Source: Mesorhizobium metallidurans STM 2683 (GTDB lineage Bacteria; Pseudomonadota; Alphaproteobacteria; Rhizobiales; Rhizobiaceae). From it: a stretch of 64,000 nt of DNA. A model generated the notes under the pieces. It did no database searches. It saw nothing but the letters and a program-made list of their open reading frames with translations, and was not told the DNA's origin. Within the stretch, counting starts at the first letter, position 1. Each line of letters opens with the position of its first letter. Positions 51,783-60,156 of the stretch are shown piece by piece. The stretch lies in assembly GCF_000350085.1 (NCBI RefSeq), contig NZ_CAUM01000117.1:1-64000 (forward strand), in the 5' to 3' direction. Both the position numbers and the translations under genes were made by a program.

Positions 51783-52190
51783 TCAGGCGCCTGGCCGAAA
51801 TGGATTGGCGATACGCAGCCCTTCGTCGAGCGCCATGCCATGTTGCATGTCCTCCGACCAAAGTGTGTCGCAGCCGGCGTGAAGCGCTGCGGCGGCGATC
51901 ATGGCGTCGTAGATGGAAAAACCGTAACGCTCGGCCAGCGCCAGCCCTGTCTCGTGCGTCTCGATGGTGACGGGATGGACGGTCAGCAGGCCGCGTAGCG
52001 TGGACAGAAACATGTGGGTCTCCATCCATGACAGCCGCATCTTGCGGCGGGCGACATTGGCAAGTTCGTTGAGAACCTGCACGCTGATCGCGCCGCCAGC
52101 GGCGATGGCCATCTCCGCCTGGTCGGCTTTTACGGGATCGCCCGCCGCGATATAGACAAGAACATTGGTGTCGAAGAAGCTACCGGGCAT
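51783..52190 (-). CDS. VapC-like PIN-domain toxin
   Basis: A 135-residue PIN-domain ribonuclease. Acidic metal ligands are visible: Asp7 in SFFDTNVLVY, Glu in VLNELANVA, Asp in YDAMIAAAAL and Glu/Asp in LWSEDMQ. The start lies inside the last codons of the antitoxin gene (ATG 52190; ATG 52199 is an alternative), the usual overlap for translational coupling. It would cut RNA when freed from VapB. The pair sits alone between catabolic operons. Confidence 0.9.
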   Translation of the reverse strand: MPGSFFDTNVLVYIAAGDPVKADQAEMAIAAGGAISVQVLNELANVARRKMRLSWMETHMFLSTLRGLLTVHPVTIETHETGLALAERYGFSIYDAMIAAAALHAGCDTLWSEDMQHGMALDEGLRIANPFRPGA

Positions 52191-52410
52191 TCGCCTCATC
52201 CCGGTCAAACTTGAAATCGGCGGGAAGGCGACCGCGGAAGGCACGAAGCCGCTTCAGCAATTCCTCGCGCCCAGGCTTGCGCGCGACGTCGAGCCGTCGG
52301 GCATCGGCGATATGGATTTCAATCTCATCGCCTTCCCTGAGTTCGAGAGCTTCGACCACAGCAGCGGGAAGACGGATGGCGAGGCTGTTGCCCCACTTGG
52401 CGACCTGCAT
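52180..52410 (-). CDS. VapB-like AbrB-type antitoxin
   Basis: A 76-residue SpoVT/AbrB-fold protein: VAKWGNSLAIRLPAAVVEALELREGDEIEI is the swapped-hairpin DNA-binding domain and the polar C-terminus (RLPADFKFDRDEANAR) would bind and block the toxin. ATG 52410 follows AAAGGAGAG. It overlaps the toxin gene and probably represses the pair through the palindrome 13 bases upstream. Confidence 0.92.
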   Translation of the reverse strand: MQVAKWGNSLAIRLPAAVVEALELREGDEIEIHIADARRLDVARKPGREELLKRLRAFRGRLPADFKFDRDEANAR

Positions 52411-52422
52411 CACACTCTCCTT

Positions 52423-52452
52423 TGGATATACGTCAGGCGGTATGTATATCCA
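52423..52452 (-). promoter_or_regulatory. Palindromic operator of the VapBC pair
   Basis: TGGATATAC (52423-52431) and GTATATCCA (52444-52452) form perfect 9-bp arms with a 12-base spacer just upstream of the antitoxin gene, fitting dimeric AbrB-type autoregulation. Confidence 0.65.
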
Positions 52453-52471
52453 TGGGAGGTTGGTTTCAAGA

Positions 52472-52693
52472 CCGCGCCCCCCAGGGCAATCGCATATGGC
52501 GCTCCCCCACTCCGTCTCGGCTTCGCCGAGCCACCTCTCCCCCACAAAGTGGGGCAGAGGAAACGCCAATCGCCGTGGTCGCGGCCTTGAAAGGCCTGGG
52601 TTTCCTCTCCCCATGTCATGGGGGAGAGGTGGCCGCGCAGCGGCCGGAGTGGGGACAGGCGCTGCCATATGCGATTGCCCCGCCGCGCCCCCC
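52472..52693. mobile_element. MITE-like inverted-repeat element with flanking direct repeats
   Basis: Terminal inverted repeats GGGCAATCGCATATGGC (52484-52500) and its complement (52664-52680) are perfect over 17 bases. The interior is also largely self-complementary (CCACCTCTCCCCC near 52541 against its complement near 52615), so the whole ~197 bp can fold into one long hairpin. The 11-base CCGCGCCCCCC occurs directly on both sides (52472-52482, 52683-52693), as expected of a target-site duplication. No gene inside. Confidence 0.7.
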
Positions 52694-52701
52694 GATGCAG
52701 G

Positions 52702-52747
52702 TTGACAAAAAACCAACACGCTATTAATTCCGTATATTGGATGCAAT
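52702..52747 (+). promoter_or_regulatory. Promoter region and candidate GntR site before the racemase-family gene
   Basis: TTGACA at 52702-52707; the -10 box is unclear (TATTAA or TAATTC at 52722-52730). ATTGGATGCAAT (52736-52747) is an interrupted palindrome matching the sites at 55679 and 60118. Confidence 0.5.
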
Positions 52748-52832
52748 TTTTTGAAAACCCTCTGCTTTGAAACCCTCTGCGAAGGGGCCGTATCCGCCGG
52801 CAGCTGCGTCGCAAATCTAAGGATGCCCGTCA

Positions 52833-53861
52833 ATGAACCTGGATCGCGTTATTACCGTCGTCGGAGCCCATGCCGAGGGTGAGGTGGGCCGGGTCATCAC
52901 CGGCGGCGTCCTGCCGCCGCGTGGTGCGACGATGTTCGAGCGCATGGAGGCGCTGGAACGCGATAGCGCCTGGTTGCGCAACATGCTGCTGTTCGATCCG
53001 CGCGGCAGCGTCAACGCAGCCGTCAACCTCATCACGCCGCCGATACGCGCCGATGCCGATATCGGCATGATCGTCATGGAGTCGGACTATTTTGTGCCGA
53101 TGTCGGGCTCGAACCTGATCTGCACGGTCACGGTCGCCCTAGAGGCCGGCATGATCCCGATGCGCGGCGCCAGGACCATCGTCAGGGTGGACACGCCGGC
53201 CGGCCTCGTCGAGGTCGAGGCGGATTGCAGCGGCGGCAAGTGCCGCCGCATCACATTCCGCAACATCCCGTCCTTTGTCATGCATCGCGACCGCATGGTC
53301 GAGGTGCCCGGGCTGGGATCGCTGCGGGTCGATGTCGCCTATGGCGGCATGATCTACTGCATCGTCGATGCGCAGGACGTCGGCGTCACGCTGGCCCGCG
53401 ATGAGGCGCGCGACTTGATCGGGCTGGGCGAGCGCATTAAAGCCGCTGCCGCCGAACAGCTTCCCTCGATCCATCCGGAAAACCCGTCGATCAACACCAT
53501 CAACCAGACGGAATTCGCTGGCCCGCTGCGGATCGTCGATGGAGTGAAGACCTCGAAGAATGCCGTGGTCGTTTCTCCCGGTCGGCTCGACCGCTGCCCC
53601 TGCGGCACGGGAACCTCCGCGCGAATGGCCTTGCTGCATGCGCGCGGCGACCTCGCTGTGGGCGAGAAGTTCCGGCACACCTCGATACTCGACACCGTCT
53701 TCGATTGCCGCATCGTTGGGCCGGCCATGGCTGGCAGTGTTCCTGCGGTGGTTACTGAGGTTTCCGGGCGCGCCTGGCTGACCGGAGTAAGCCACTACGG
53801 GGTGGATCCGGAGGATCCATTCCCCGAGGGCTATAGGCTGTCGGACACATGGTTCAGATAA
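52833..53861 (+). CDS. Proline racemase/hydroxyproline epimerase family enzyme with Ser/Cys pair
   Basis: A 342-residue member of the proline racemase superfamily. The second catalytic Cys is present in CPCGTGTSARMALLHARG (Cys257), but the first, normally in a MCGHG motif, is replaced by Ser91 in VPMSGSNLICTV. Ser/Cys members of this family have been linked to hydroxyproline epimerisation or dehydration, so 4-hydroxyproline 2-epimerase or trans-3-hydroxyproline dehydratase activity is likelier than plain proline racemisation. It begins a plus-strand run with DUF1349, Gfo/Idh, DHDPS-family, ALDH and GMC genes. AAGGA stands ten bases before ATG 52833. Confidence 0.85.
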   Translation: MNLDRVITVVGAHAEGEVGRVITGGVLPPRGATMFERMEALERDSAWLRNMLLFDPRGSVNAAVNLITPPIRADADIGMIVMESDYFVPMSGSNLICTVTVALEAGMIPMRGARTIVRVDTPAGLVEVEADCSGGKCRRITFRNIPSFVMHRDRMVEVPGLGSLRVDVAYGGMIYCIVDAQDVGVTLARDEARDLIGLGERIKAAAAEQLPSIHPENPSINTINQTEFAGPLRIVDGVKTSKNAVVVSPGRLDRCPCGTGTSARMALLHARGDLAVGEKFRHTSILDTVFDCRIVGPAMAGSVPAVVTEVSGRAWLTGVSHYGVDPEDPFPEGYRLSDTWFR

Positions 53862-53954
53862 CCGCCGGTGTTCAGGTAACTACGGTATATTTCGCCGGCT
53901 AATCATACTGCGCAAGACCATCACGCAACACGAACCGGACAGGCAAACAAACCG

Positions 53955-54539
53955 ATGACGACATTAGGGAATACCGGCCTGACCTGGCTCAACCCGCCGC
54001 CGCATCACGCATTCGGCGACAACACTTTGCAGGTGCGCACCGGCAAGGAGACTGATTTCTGGCGCGAGACATTCTACGATTTCTGGCGCGACAACGGTCA
54101 TTTCCTGTATCGCCAGGTCGAGGGCGACTTCACAGCCGAGGTCACGATCAAGGGCGACTACAAGGTGCTCTACGACCAGGCCGGATTGATGGTGCGGCTG
54201 AGCGAGACGCACTGGGTCAAGGCCGGCATCGAATATACCGACGGGCTGATGTATTTTTCCGTCGTCGTGACCAACGATGCGTCCGACTGGTCGCTGGTCA
54301 GCATTCCGGCAAGTCCGGACGGCATCAGGATCCGCCTGACCCGCCACGCCGAAGCGATCCGCGTTCAATATCTGGATGCGTCCGACGGCCACTGGAAGCC
54401 GGTGCGGCTTGCCTATTTCCCGCCCTCGAAAACGGTCGATGTCGGCATGATGTGCTGCTCGCCGCAACGCGAGGGCTTCGAGGTCACATTCAGCGATTTT
54501 TCGGTCGGCCCGGCGATTTCGAGGGAACTCCATGACTGA
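53955..54539 (+). CDS. DUF1349 domain protein
   Basis: A 194-residue protein matching DUF1349 over its whole length: TDFWRETFYDFWRDNGHFLY, DYKVLYDQAGLMVRLSETHWVKAGIEY, and FSVVVTNDASDWSLV. The fold is the concanavalin A-like lectin/glucanase sandwich, and the family has no proven activity that I know of. No signal peptide. Its end overlaps the next gene by eight bases. By context it could bind a sugar moiety of the substrate handled by the neighbouring Gfo/Idh enzyme. Confidence 0.88.
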   Translation: MTTLGNTGLTWLNPPPHHAFGDNTLQVRTGKETDFWRETFYDFWRDNGHFLYRQVEGDFTAEVTIKGDYKVLYDQAGLMVRLSETHWVKAGIEYTDGLMYFSVVVTNDASDWSLVSIPASPDGIRIRLTRHAEAIRVQYLDASDGHWKPVRLAYFPPSKTVDVGMMCCSPQREGFEVTFSDFSVGPAISRELHD

Positions 54540-55614
54540 GGCGCCCCAAGCAGGACCAGTTGCGGGCCGCGCGCGCCGGGATGCGGGCAAGGTCCGCTGG
54601 GCAATCGTGGGGGCGAGCCAGATCGCCCGCTCCTGGGTCGCCAGGGCAATCCAGTCCGTGCCGGATGCGGAACTGGTGGCGGTCGTCAGCCGCAGTGCTG
54701 CCCGTGGCCGTGCCTTCGCCGACGATCTCGGGATTCCGGTATCCGCGACAAGCCTCAAATCGCTTCTAGCCGAAACCGCGATCGACGCGGTCTACGTTTC
54801 GACCAACAATGACAGGCATCGCGACGACACGCTCGAGGCTGCGGCGGCCGGCCTGCATGTGCTTTGCGAAAAGCCGCTCGGGCTGACGCTGTATGATGCC
54901 GTCGAGATGGCCAGGACCTGCGACCGCGCCGGCGTCGTCCTGGCGACGAACCATCATATGCGTGGCGCAGCGACGCACAGAGCTATCCGCGACCTGGTGC
55001 TGACAGGCCAGATCGGCCGGCCGCTTGCCGCGCGTGTGATGTATTGCGAGTACCTTCCCAAGGAATTGCAGACGTGGCGTACGAAGGACAAGGCGCAGGG
55101 TGGGGTCATCTATGACCTGACCGTGCACAATGTTGACGTTCTGCGCTTCGTGCTTGCTGACGAACCGGTCGAGGTCATGTCGATGAAGGCAAGCAGCCTG
55201 ATCGGCGAGAATGGCGTGGAGGACCAGGTGCAGTCCATCGTCAACTTCGCTTCCGGGTTGATTGCCTACATGCATGAAGGCCAGGTCTTCGCCCATCACG
55301 AGACGGCGCTTGAGATCCATGGCACCGAGGGCTCGGTCTATGGCCGGGGCATCCTGGATGAGGCGCCGTCCGGTCGTGTCTATGTTCGCCGCGGCACCGA
55401 GATGACGGAAATCCCGGTCGAGCCCGCCAACCTTTACGCCACCACGATCGCCCAGTTCGATGCCGCCGTGCTTCATGGCGATCGTCCGGCGGCGACGGGT
55501 TGGGACGGGGTCGCCTCGCTTGCCACGGCGCTGGCCGTCAGGCGCTCGGCACAAGAGGGGGTGCGTGTGTCCGTGCCACGCTTCGAGGAAAATCCGCCCG
55601 TTCCGGTGGCGTGA
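54532..55614 (+). CDS. Gfo/Idh/MocA-family oxidoreductase
   Basis: A 360-residue NAD(P)-dependent dehydrogenase: Rossmann segment WAIVGASQIARSW, AIDAVYVSTNNDRHRD and the catalytic-Lys signature CEKPLGLT, followed by TNHHMRGAATHRAI and the C-terminal sheet domain. It starts eight bases inside the DUF1349 gene. The natural substrate could be a sugar, a cyclitol or a hydroxyacid; it is distinct from the Gfo/Idh enzyme at 46208. Confidence 0.9.
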   Translation: MTEAPQAGPVAGRARRDAGKVRWAIVGASQIARSWVARAIQSVPDAELVAVVSRSAARGRAFADDLGIPVSATSLKSLLAETAIDAVYVSTNNDRHRDDTLEAAAAGLHVLCEKPLGLTLYDAVEMARTCDRAGVVLATNHHMRGAATHRAIRDLVLTGQIGRPLAARVMYCEYLPKELQTWRTKDKAQGGVIYDLTVHNVDVLRFVLADEPVEVMSMKASSLIGENGVEDQVQSIVNFASGLIAYMHEGQVFAHHETALEIHGTEGSVYGRGILDEAPSGRVYVRRGTEMTEIPVEPANLYATTIAQFDAAVLHGDRPAATGWDGVASLATALAVRRSAQEGVRVSVPRFEENPPVPVA

Positions 55615-55678
55615 CATGCCCATATTGGCGCTGCCGCAACGCGGATTTCACAGTGGACTTTCGGATAGAATATTGTAG

Positions 55679-55690
55679 ATTGGATACATT
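55679..55690. promoter_or_regulatory. Candidate GntR site before the DHDPS-family gene
   Basis: ATTGGATACATT, 34 bases before the ATG at 55725; same core as 52736 and 60118. AAGGAGAG downstream is the ribosome binding site of the gene. Confidence 0.5.
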
Positions 55691-55724
55691 ATTGCGGAAA
55701 GAGAGTCCAAGGAGAGACCAGAAG

Positions 55725-56636
55725 ATGACGCATTGGCAGGGGGTATTCCCGGCGGTTACGACCAAGCTCGACCAGGACGGTTCGATCAATCTCGAAGCGA
55801 CGCAGGCAAGCATCAACCGTCTGATCGACAACGGCGTTTCGGGCATCATCGTCCTGCCGATGCTGGGCGAGAATGCCTCGCTGTTGCCGCGGGAGAAGGA
55901 AGCCGTCATCCGGGCCGCCAGGGAGGTCGTCGCCGGCCGCGTTCCGCTTCTCTCCGGCCTTGCCGAGATCTCGACCGCGGGGGCGATCGCCGGCGCGCGC
56001 GCCTTCCAGGATTACGGCGCCGAAGGCCTGATGGTGTTCCCGAGCCTCGGCTATAAGACCGACCCGCGCGAGACGGCCGAATGGTACAAGGCGATCGCCG
56101 GCGCCAGCGACCTGCCGATCATGATCTACAACAACCCGATCGCCTACGGCGTCGATGTCACGCCCGCCGTCCTCAAGATGCTGGCCGATTGCCCGACCAT
56201 CGTGGCGGTCAAGGAAGAGACCGGTGACGTGCGCCGCGTCACGGATATGTTCATCGAACTGGGCAACCGCTTCGATATCTTCTGCGGCGTCGACGACCAG
56301 ATCGTCGAAAGCATGTCGCTCGGCGCCACGGGCTGGGTTTCGGGCATGACCAATGCCTGGCCGAAGGAATGCGTCCAGTTGTTCAACCTGTGCGCGGCCG
56401 GCAACTTCGCCAAGGCACGCGACCTCTATCGCATCCTGACGCCGTCCTTCCATCTCGATACGCATGTGAAGCTGGTTCAGTACATCAAGATGGCCGAGCA
56501 CCTTGTCTGTGGCGCGCCGGAATGGACCCGGGCGCCGCGATTGCCCTTGGCCGGTGAGGAGCGCGAGCGCGTCATCGCCACCATCAAGGCGACGATCGAA
56601 GAGCTCAAGCAGACGCAATCGCGCCGGGCTGCCTGA
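55725..56636 (+). CDS. Dihydrodipicolinate synthase-family aldolase/dehydratase
   Basis: A 303-residue Schiff-base enzyme of the DapA/NanA superfamily. Lys163 in VAVKEETGD is the Schiff-base Lys and Tyr135 in MIYNNP is the catalytic Tyr; GVSGIIVLPMLGEN replaces the usual GTTGE loop, so it is not a housekeeping DapA. Family members include the deaminase for 1-pyrroline-4-hydroxy-2-carboxylate in hydroxyproline breakdown and keto-deoxy sugar acid dehydratases. Its place between a racemase-family gene and an aldehyde dehydrogenase fits the former. The frame upstream of ATG 55725 lies in the previous gene and is not used. Confidence 0.9.
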   Translation: MTHWQGVFPAVTTKLDQDGSINLEATQASINRLIDNGVSGIIVLPMLGENASLLPREKEAVIRAAREVVAGRVPLLSGLAEISTAGAIAGARAFQDYGAEGLMVFPSLGYKTDPRETAEWYKAIAGASDLPIMIYNNPIAYGVDVTPAVLKMLADCPTIVAVKEETGDVRRVTDMFIELGNRFDIFCGVDDQIVESMSLGATGWVSGMTNAWPKECVQLFNLCAAGNFAKARDLYRILTPSFHLDTHVKLVQYIKMAEHLVCGAPEWTRAPRLPLAGEERERVIATIKATIEELKQTQSRRAA

Positions 56637-56731
56637 TCCGCGGAGACGTTCAGGTCACTATCGGAAAACTCCGCATCGCCGGTCGCGCTTTCAAGAGGAC
56701 GCGGCCAGCGGATGCGCCAGGAACGGGTTGC

Positions 56732-58231
56732 ATGCATAAGATTCCCACATTCGGCGTGTCCGACCTGAAGCAGGTCCGCGCGACGGCGCGGCGGCTGGAT
56801 TCGGCCTGGATCGGCGACGGCTTTTCCCGCGACGGCGGCTCCGGCATCGCAAACATCATGTCTCCCTTCGACGGGGAGACGATCAGCGAAGTCGCCTTTG
56901 CCAGCGAGAGGCAAGTGAATCTTGCCGTGCAGGCCGCCCGCGCGGCGCTGAAGGCGGACTGGGGCACCATGGGGCACGATGGCCGTGCGGTATTGATCCG
57001 GGCGCTGGCGGACGCGATCGAAAGAAACTGGCTCGAAATGGCGCTTCTGGAGAGCCTCGATGTCGGCAAGCCGATCCTTCATTCCTACAATGACGATGTG
57101 CCGACGACGGTCGGCGTGCTGCGCTGGTATGCCAGCCTGACGGAGACCGCCTATGATCTCAGCCCGGGGCGCCGCAAGGGCGTGCTCAGCCAGATCGTGC
57201 GCGAGCCGCAGGGCGTGGTCGGCATCGTCCTGCCCTGGAACTACCCGCTGACCACGCTGGCGCTGAAGATCGGCCCGGCTCTGGCCGCCGGCAACACCGT
57301 CGTCTGCAAGCCGGCCGACGATACGCCGCTCACCACGCTGCGGCTGGCCCAACTCGCGGTCGAAGCGGGATTTCCGGCCGGCGTCATCAATGTCGTCCCC
57401 GGCACCGGCGCGGTTGCCGGAAAGGCGCTGGGCCTGCATGATCATGTTTCGGCGATTAATTTCACCGGTTCGACCGCCACGGGACGGCGTTTCCTGCGCT
57501 ATTCGGCCGATTCGAACCTGAAGGAAATTTCGCTGGAATGCGGCGGCAAGAATCCCGCCATCGTCCTGCCTGACGTCAAGTCGTTCGACCGTTTCGCCGA
57601 CGACATCTCGACCGGCTTTCTGATGAATTCCGGCCAGCTCTGTTCATCCATATCGAGGGTTCTCGCGCCGCGCGCGCTGGAAGGCGATCTTCGCGACATG
57701 CTCGCCGCCGAGATGAGAGAATGGCCGATCGGCGATCCGTTCGATCCGGCCACGCGCATCGGGCCGCTGGTCAGCGACGCCCACGCGGCCAAGGTTAATC
57801 GCGCCATCGACACCGAGAAGCAGCGCAACAATGATTTCAGCGTGTCGGCCGCCAAAACCAAAGGCGCATCGCCGCGCATGGTCGAGCCGGTCGTGTTCTT
57901 CAATGTCGCCGAAAGCGCCGATGCCTGGAGAGAGGAGATCTTCGGTCCGGTTCTCTCCGTCAGGTTCTACGACGATCTCGACAGCGCGATCCGCAGTGCG
58001 AACGATACGCAATATGGCCTCAGCGCCTATGTCTTCGGCGAGAATCCCCAGGCAATTCGCGAGGCATCCGCCACGCTTGATGCGGGTTTCGTGGCGATCA
58101 ACGCTTTCTGCGAAGGCGATTTCACCACGCCGTTCGGCGGTTTCAAGACGTCCGGCTTCGGCGGCAAGGACAAGGGCATTCATTCGCTCGACCAGTATTC
58201 CCGGACCAAAAGCATCTGGTGGGCGACATAA
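56732..58231 (+). CDS. NAD(P)-dependent aldehyde dehydrogenase
   Basis: A 499-residue ALDH with all hallmarks: LPWNYPL (Asn170), Glu269 in LECGGKNP and the catalytic Cys304 in GQLCSSISR, plus [10 protein letters not shown] near the C-terminus. It oxidises an aldehyde to its acid; in this context 2-oxoglutarate semialdehyde is one candidate substrate, betaine aldehyde another because a GMC oxidase follows. It lies 95 bases after the DHDPS-family gene. The start region has no strong ribosome binding site. Confidence 0.92.
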   Translation: MHKIPTFGVSDLKQVRATARRLDSAWIGDGFSRDGGSGIANIMSPFDGETISEVAFASERQVNLAVQAARAALKADWGTMGHDGRAVLIRALADAIERNWLEMALLESLDVGKPILHSYNDDVPTTVGVLRWYASLTETAYDLSPGRRKGVLSQIVREPQGVVGIVLPWNYPLTTLALKIGPALAAGNTVVCKPADDTPLTTLRLAQLAVEAGFPAGVINVVPGTGAVAGKALGLHDHVSAINFTGSTATGRRFLRYSADSNLKEISLECGGKNPAIVLPDVKSFDRFADDISTGFLMNSGQLCSSISRVLAPRALEGDLRDMLAAEMREWPIGDPFDPATRIGPLVSDAHAAKVNRAIDTEKQRNNDFSVSAAKTKGASPRMVEPVVFFNVAESADAWREEIFGPVLSVRFYDDLDSAIRSANDTQYGLSAYVFGENPQAIREASATLDAGFVAINAFCEGDFTTPFGGFKTSGFGGKDKGIHSLDQYSRTKSIWWAT

Positions 58232-58274
58232 AGGCTGGCCTGTGTTCGGCCCGGCAAGTCAAGGTAAGTTCGAT

Positions 58275-59912
58275 ATGGCATCCAAGGCGTATGACTACAT
58301 CGTTGTCGGGGCGGGGGCCGCCGGTTCGATCGTCGCAGCCAGGCTTGGCGAGGACCGGAGCGTTCGCGTTCTCGTTCTGGAAGCCGGCCCGAGCGACAAT
58401 TCCATCTATGTGCGCATGCCGGCCGCCATGTCCTACCCGCTGACCGACCAGCGCCGGACATGGAGTTTCGAGACCGGACCAGAAGAGGCGCTCGGCGGGC
58501 GCATGATCACGCATGTCAGGGGCAAAATGCTGGGCGGCTCCGGCTCGCTCAACGGCATGGTCTATGTGCGCGGCAATCCGCGCGACTTCGATACGTGGGC
58601 CAAGGACGGGCTGCCGGGCTGGTCGTTCGCGCATTGCCTGCCCTATTTCAAGCGGCTGGAAACCTACGACAAGGGCGCCAACATCTATCGCGGCGGCGAT
58701 GGGCCGATTGCGATCACGACGCTTAAAGGCGATCTGCCGGTCTTCGCGGCGTTTATCGAGGCCGGCCAGCAGGCGGGCCATCCGCTCAATCCCGACTACA
58801 ATGCCTACCGTCAGGAAGGCGTCCATATCTACCAGGCAAATATCGACAGGGGCGTGCGGGCAAGCGGCGGCAGGGCCTATCTCAGGCCGGCACTACGCAA
58901 GGGCAATGTCGACCTCAAGCTGAACGCGCTGGTGCACCGGATCGACTTCGACGGCAAGCGCGCCGTCGGCGTGACGTATGAGGTTGACGGCGCGACCCAC
59001 ACTGTCGAGGCCGGACGCGAGGTGGTGCTGTGCGGCGGCGCCTTCAACTCGCCGCAGCTTCTGCTCTTGTCCGGCGTCGGTCCCTCCGAAGAGTTGCGCG
59101 CACTTGGCGTCAAGTCGGTTACGGACGTGCCGGGCGTGGGCAAGGGCCTCGTCGACCACGTCGCCGTTTCGGTTCGCTACAGGGCGTCGCGCCCGGGCGT
59201 TTCCCCCGCCATGGACCTGAACATGTTCAAGATGGGCCTGATCGGGGCGCGATGGCTGTTTCTGCGCTCCGGTCTCGGCGTGACCAATCTTTGGGAGGTC
59301 GGCACGTTCTTCAGGAGCAGCGCGGCCGTCGACTATGCCAACATCCAGCACGAGTTTCTGCCGATGCTGGGCGAATTGATGCATGGCAAGGTCAACATCG
59401 AAGAAGGGTTCCAGTACCAGACTTGCCTGATGCGGCCGAAGAGCCGGGGCGCGGTGACGTTGAAATCGGCCGATCCGCGCTCCCACCCGTCGATCATTTC
59501 CAACTATCTCGCCCATCCGCAGGACCAGCGGGATCTGATCGACGGCGTGCGCCACACCGACGAGATCATCCGGCAGCGCGCCTGGGACGGCATGCGCGGG
59601 CAAGCCCTGACGCCGGGGCTGAGGACGATGCCCGACGCCGATGTGCTTGCCTGGCTAAAGGACAATCTCGGCACGCAATACCACCCTTGCTCGACGTGCC
59701 GGATGGGCGTCGACGACATGTCGGTCGTCGACGCCGACGGCAAGGTGCACGATACCGAGGGGCTGCGTGTCATCGACGCGTCGGTCATGCCGCGCATCAC
59801 CAGTGGCAATTTGCACTGCCCGACCATGATGATTGCGGAAAAGCTTGTCGACCGCGTGCGCGGGCGCACGCCGTTGCCGCCACAGATCGTCGACTACGCG
59901 GATCGGCACTAG
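58275..59912 (+). CDS. GMC-family FAD oxidoreductase (choline dehydrogenase-like)
   Basis: A 545-residue flavoenzyme: FAD motif VGAGAAGSIVAARL at the N-terminus, the GMC signature HVRGKMLGGSGSLNGMVYVRG near residue 85, LLLSGVGPSEELRALGV, and the active-site region YHPCSTCRMG with SGNLHCPTMMIAEK. It oxidises an alcohol, passing electrons to a carrier or oxygen. ATG 58275 is 43 bases after the ALDH stop; the frame is open further upstream only as shadow of ALDH. It may supply the aldehyde for the upstream ALDH. A repeat element follows. Confidence 0.92.
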   Translation: MASKAYDYIVVGAGAAGSIVAARLGEDRSVRVLVLEAGPSDNSIYVRMPAAMSYPLTDQRRTWSFETGPEEALGGRMITHVRGKMLGGSGSLNGMVYVRGNPRDFDTWAKDGLPGWSFAHCLPYFKRLETYDKGANIYRGGDGPIAITTLKGDLPVFAAFIEAGQQAGHPLNPDYNAYRQEGVHIYQANIDRGVRASGGRAYLRPALRKGNVDLKLNALVHRIDFDGKRAVGVTYEVDGATHTVEAGREVVLCGGAFNSPQLLLLSGVGPSEELRALGVKSVTDVPGVGKGLVDHVAVSVRYRASRPGVSPAMDLNMFKMGLIGARWLFLRSGLGVTNLWEVGTFFRSSAAVDYANIQHEFLPMLGELMHGKVNIEEGFQYQTCLMRPKSRGAVTLKSADPRSHPSIISNYLAHPQDQRDLIDGVRHTDEIIRQRAWDGMRGQALTPGLRTMPDADVLAWLKDNLGTQYHPCSTCRMGVDDMSVVDADGKVHDTEGLRVIDASVMPRITSGNLHCPTMMIAEKLVDRVRGRTPLPPQIVDYADRH

Positions 59913-60061
59913 CGCATGACCCCGAAAATCGGAATCGATTTTCGGAAAGGATCATGCGCAAATCAAAGTGTTACAGCGTCCTTTGCGCGTCCGAAAGGAC
60001 GCGCGGCGCTGTAATGCATGTCGCCCAAAAGTGTGTAGCGGTTTTGGGCAACGACATGCAT
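59913..60061. repeat. Composite intergenic repeat with three hairpins (includes palindromic element copy 3)
   Basis: Hairpin 1: CGCATGA/TCATGCG (59913-59919, 59952-59958) enclosing CCGAAAATCG/CGATTTTCGG (59922-59931, 59936-59945). Hairpin 2: TTACAGCG/CGCTGTAA (59971-59978, 60007-60014) enclosing GCGCGTCC-GAAA-GGACGCGC. Hairpin 3: ATGCATGTCG/CGACATGCAT (60014-60023, 60052-60061), the third copy of the element at 9683 and 11109. It could also end transcription of the GMC gene. Confidence 0.85.
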
Positions 60062-60116
60062 GACAAAGCCTTTGCCAGGCATCTCGATCGGAAGGCTGGA
60101 TTGGATCGGAATGAAA

Positions 60117-60138
60117 TATTGGATACGATAGCCCAATA
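60117..60138. promoter_or_regulatory. Candidate autoregulatory GntR site
   Basis: ATTGGATACGAT (60118-60129) lies inside a wider inverted repeat TATTGG (60117-60122) and CCAATA (60133-60138), 19-40 bases before the GntR gene. Confidence 0.5.
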
Positions 60139-60156
60139 GATAAAGCGATTCTGGAA

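Noticed and set aside
52469-52705. Small coding frames within the inverted-repeat element
   Set aside because: Frames exist in both directions only because the element is self-complementary and GC-rich; no ribosome binding site or family.
59913-60010. Classical rho-independent terminator after the GMC gene
   Set aside because: Strong stems but no T-run after them, and hairpin 3 recurs elsewhere in the window as an intergenic repeat; kept as repeat with possible terminator role only.
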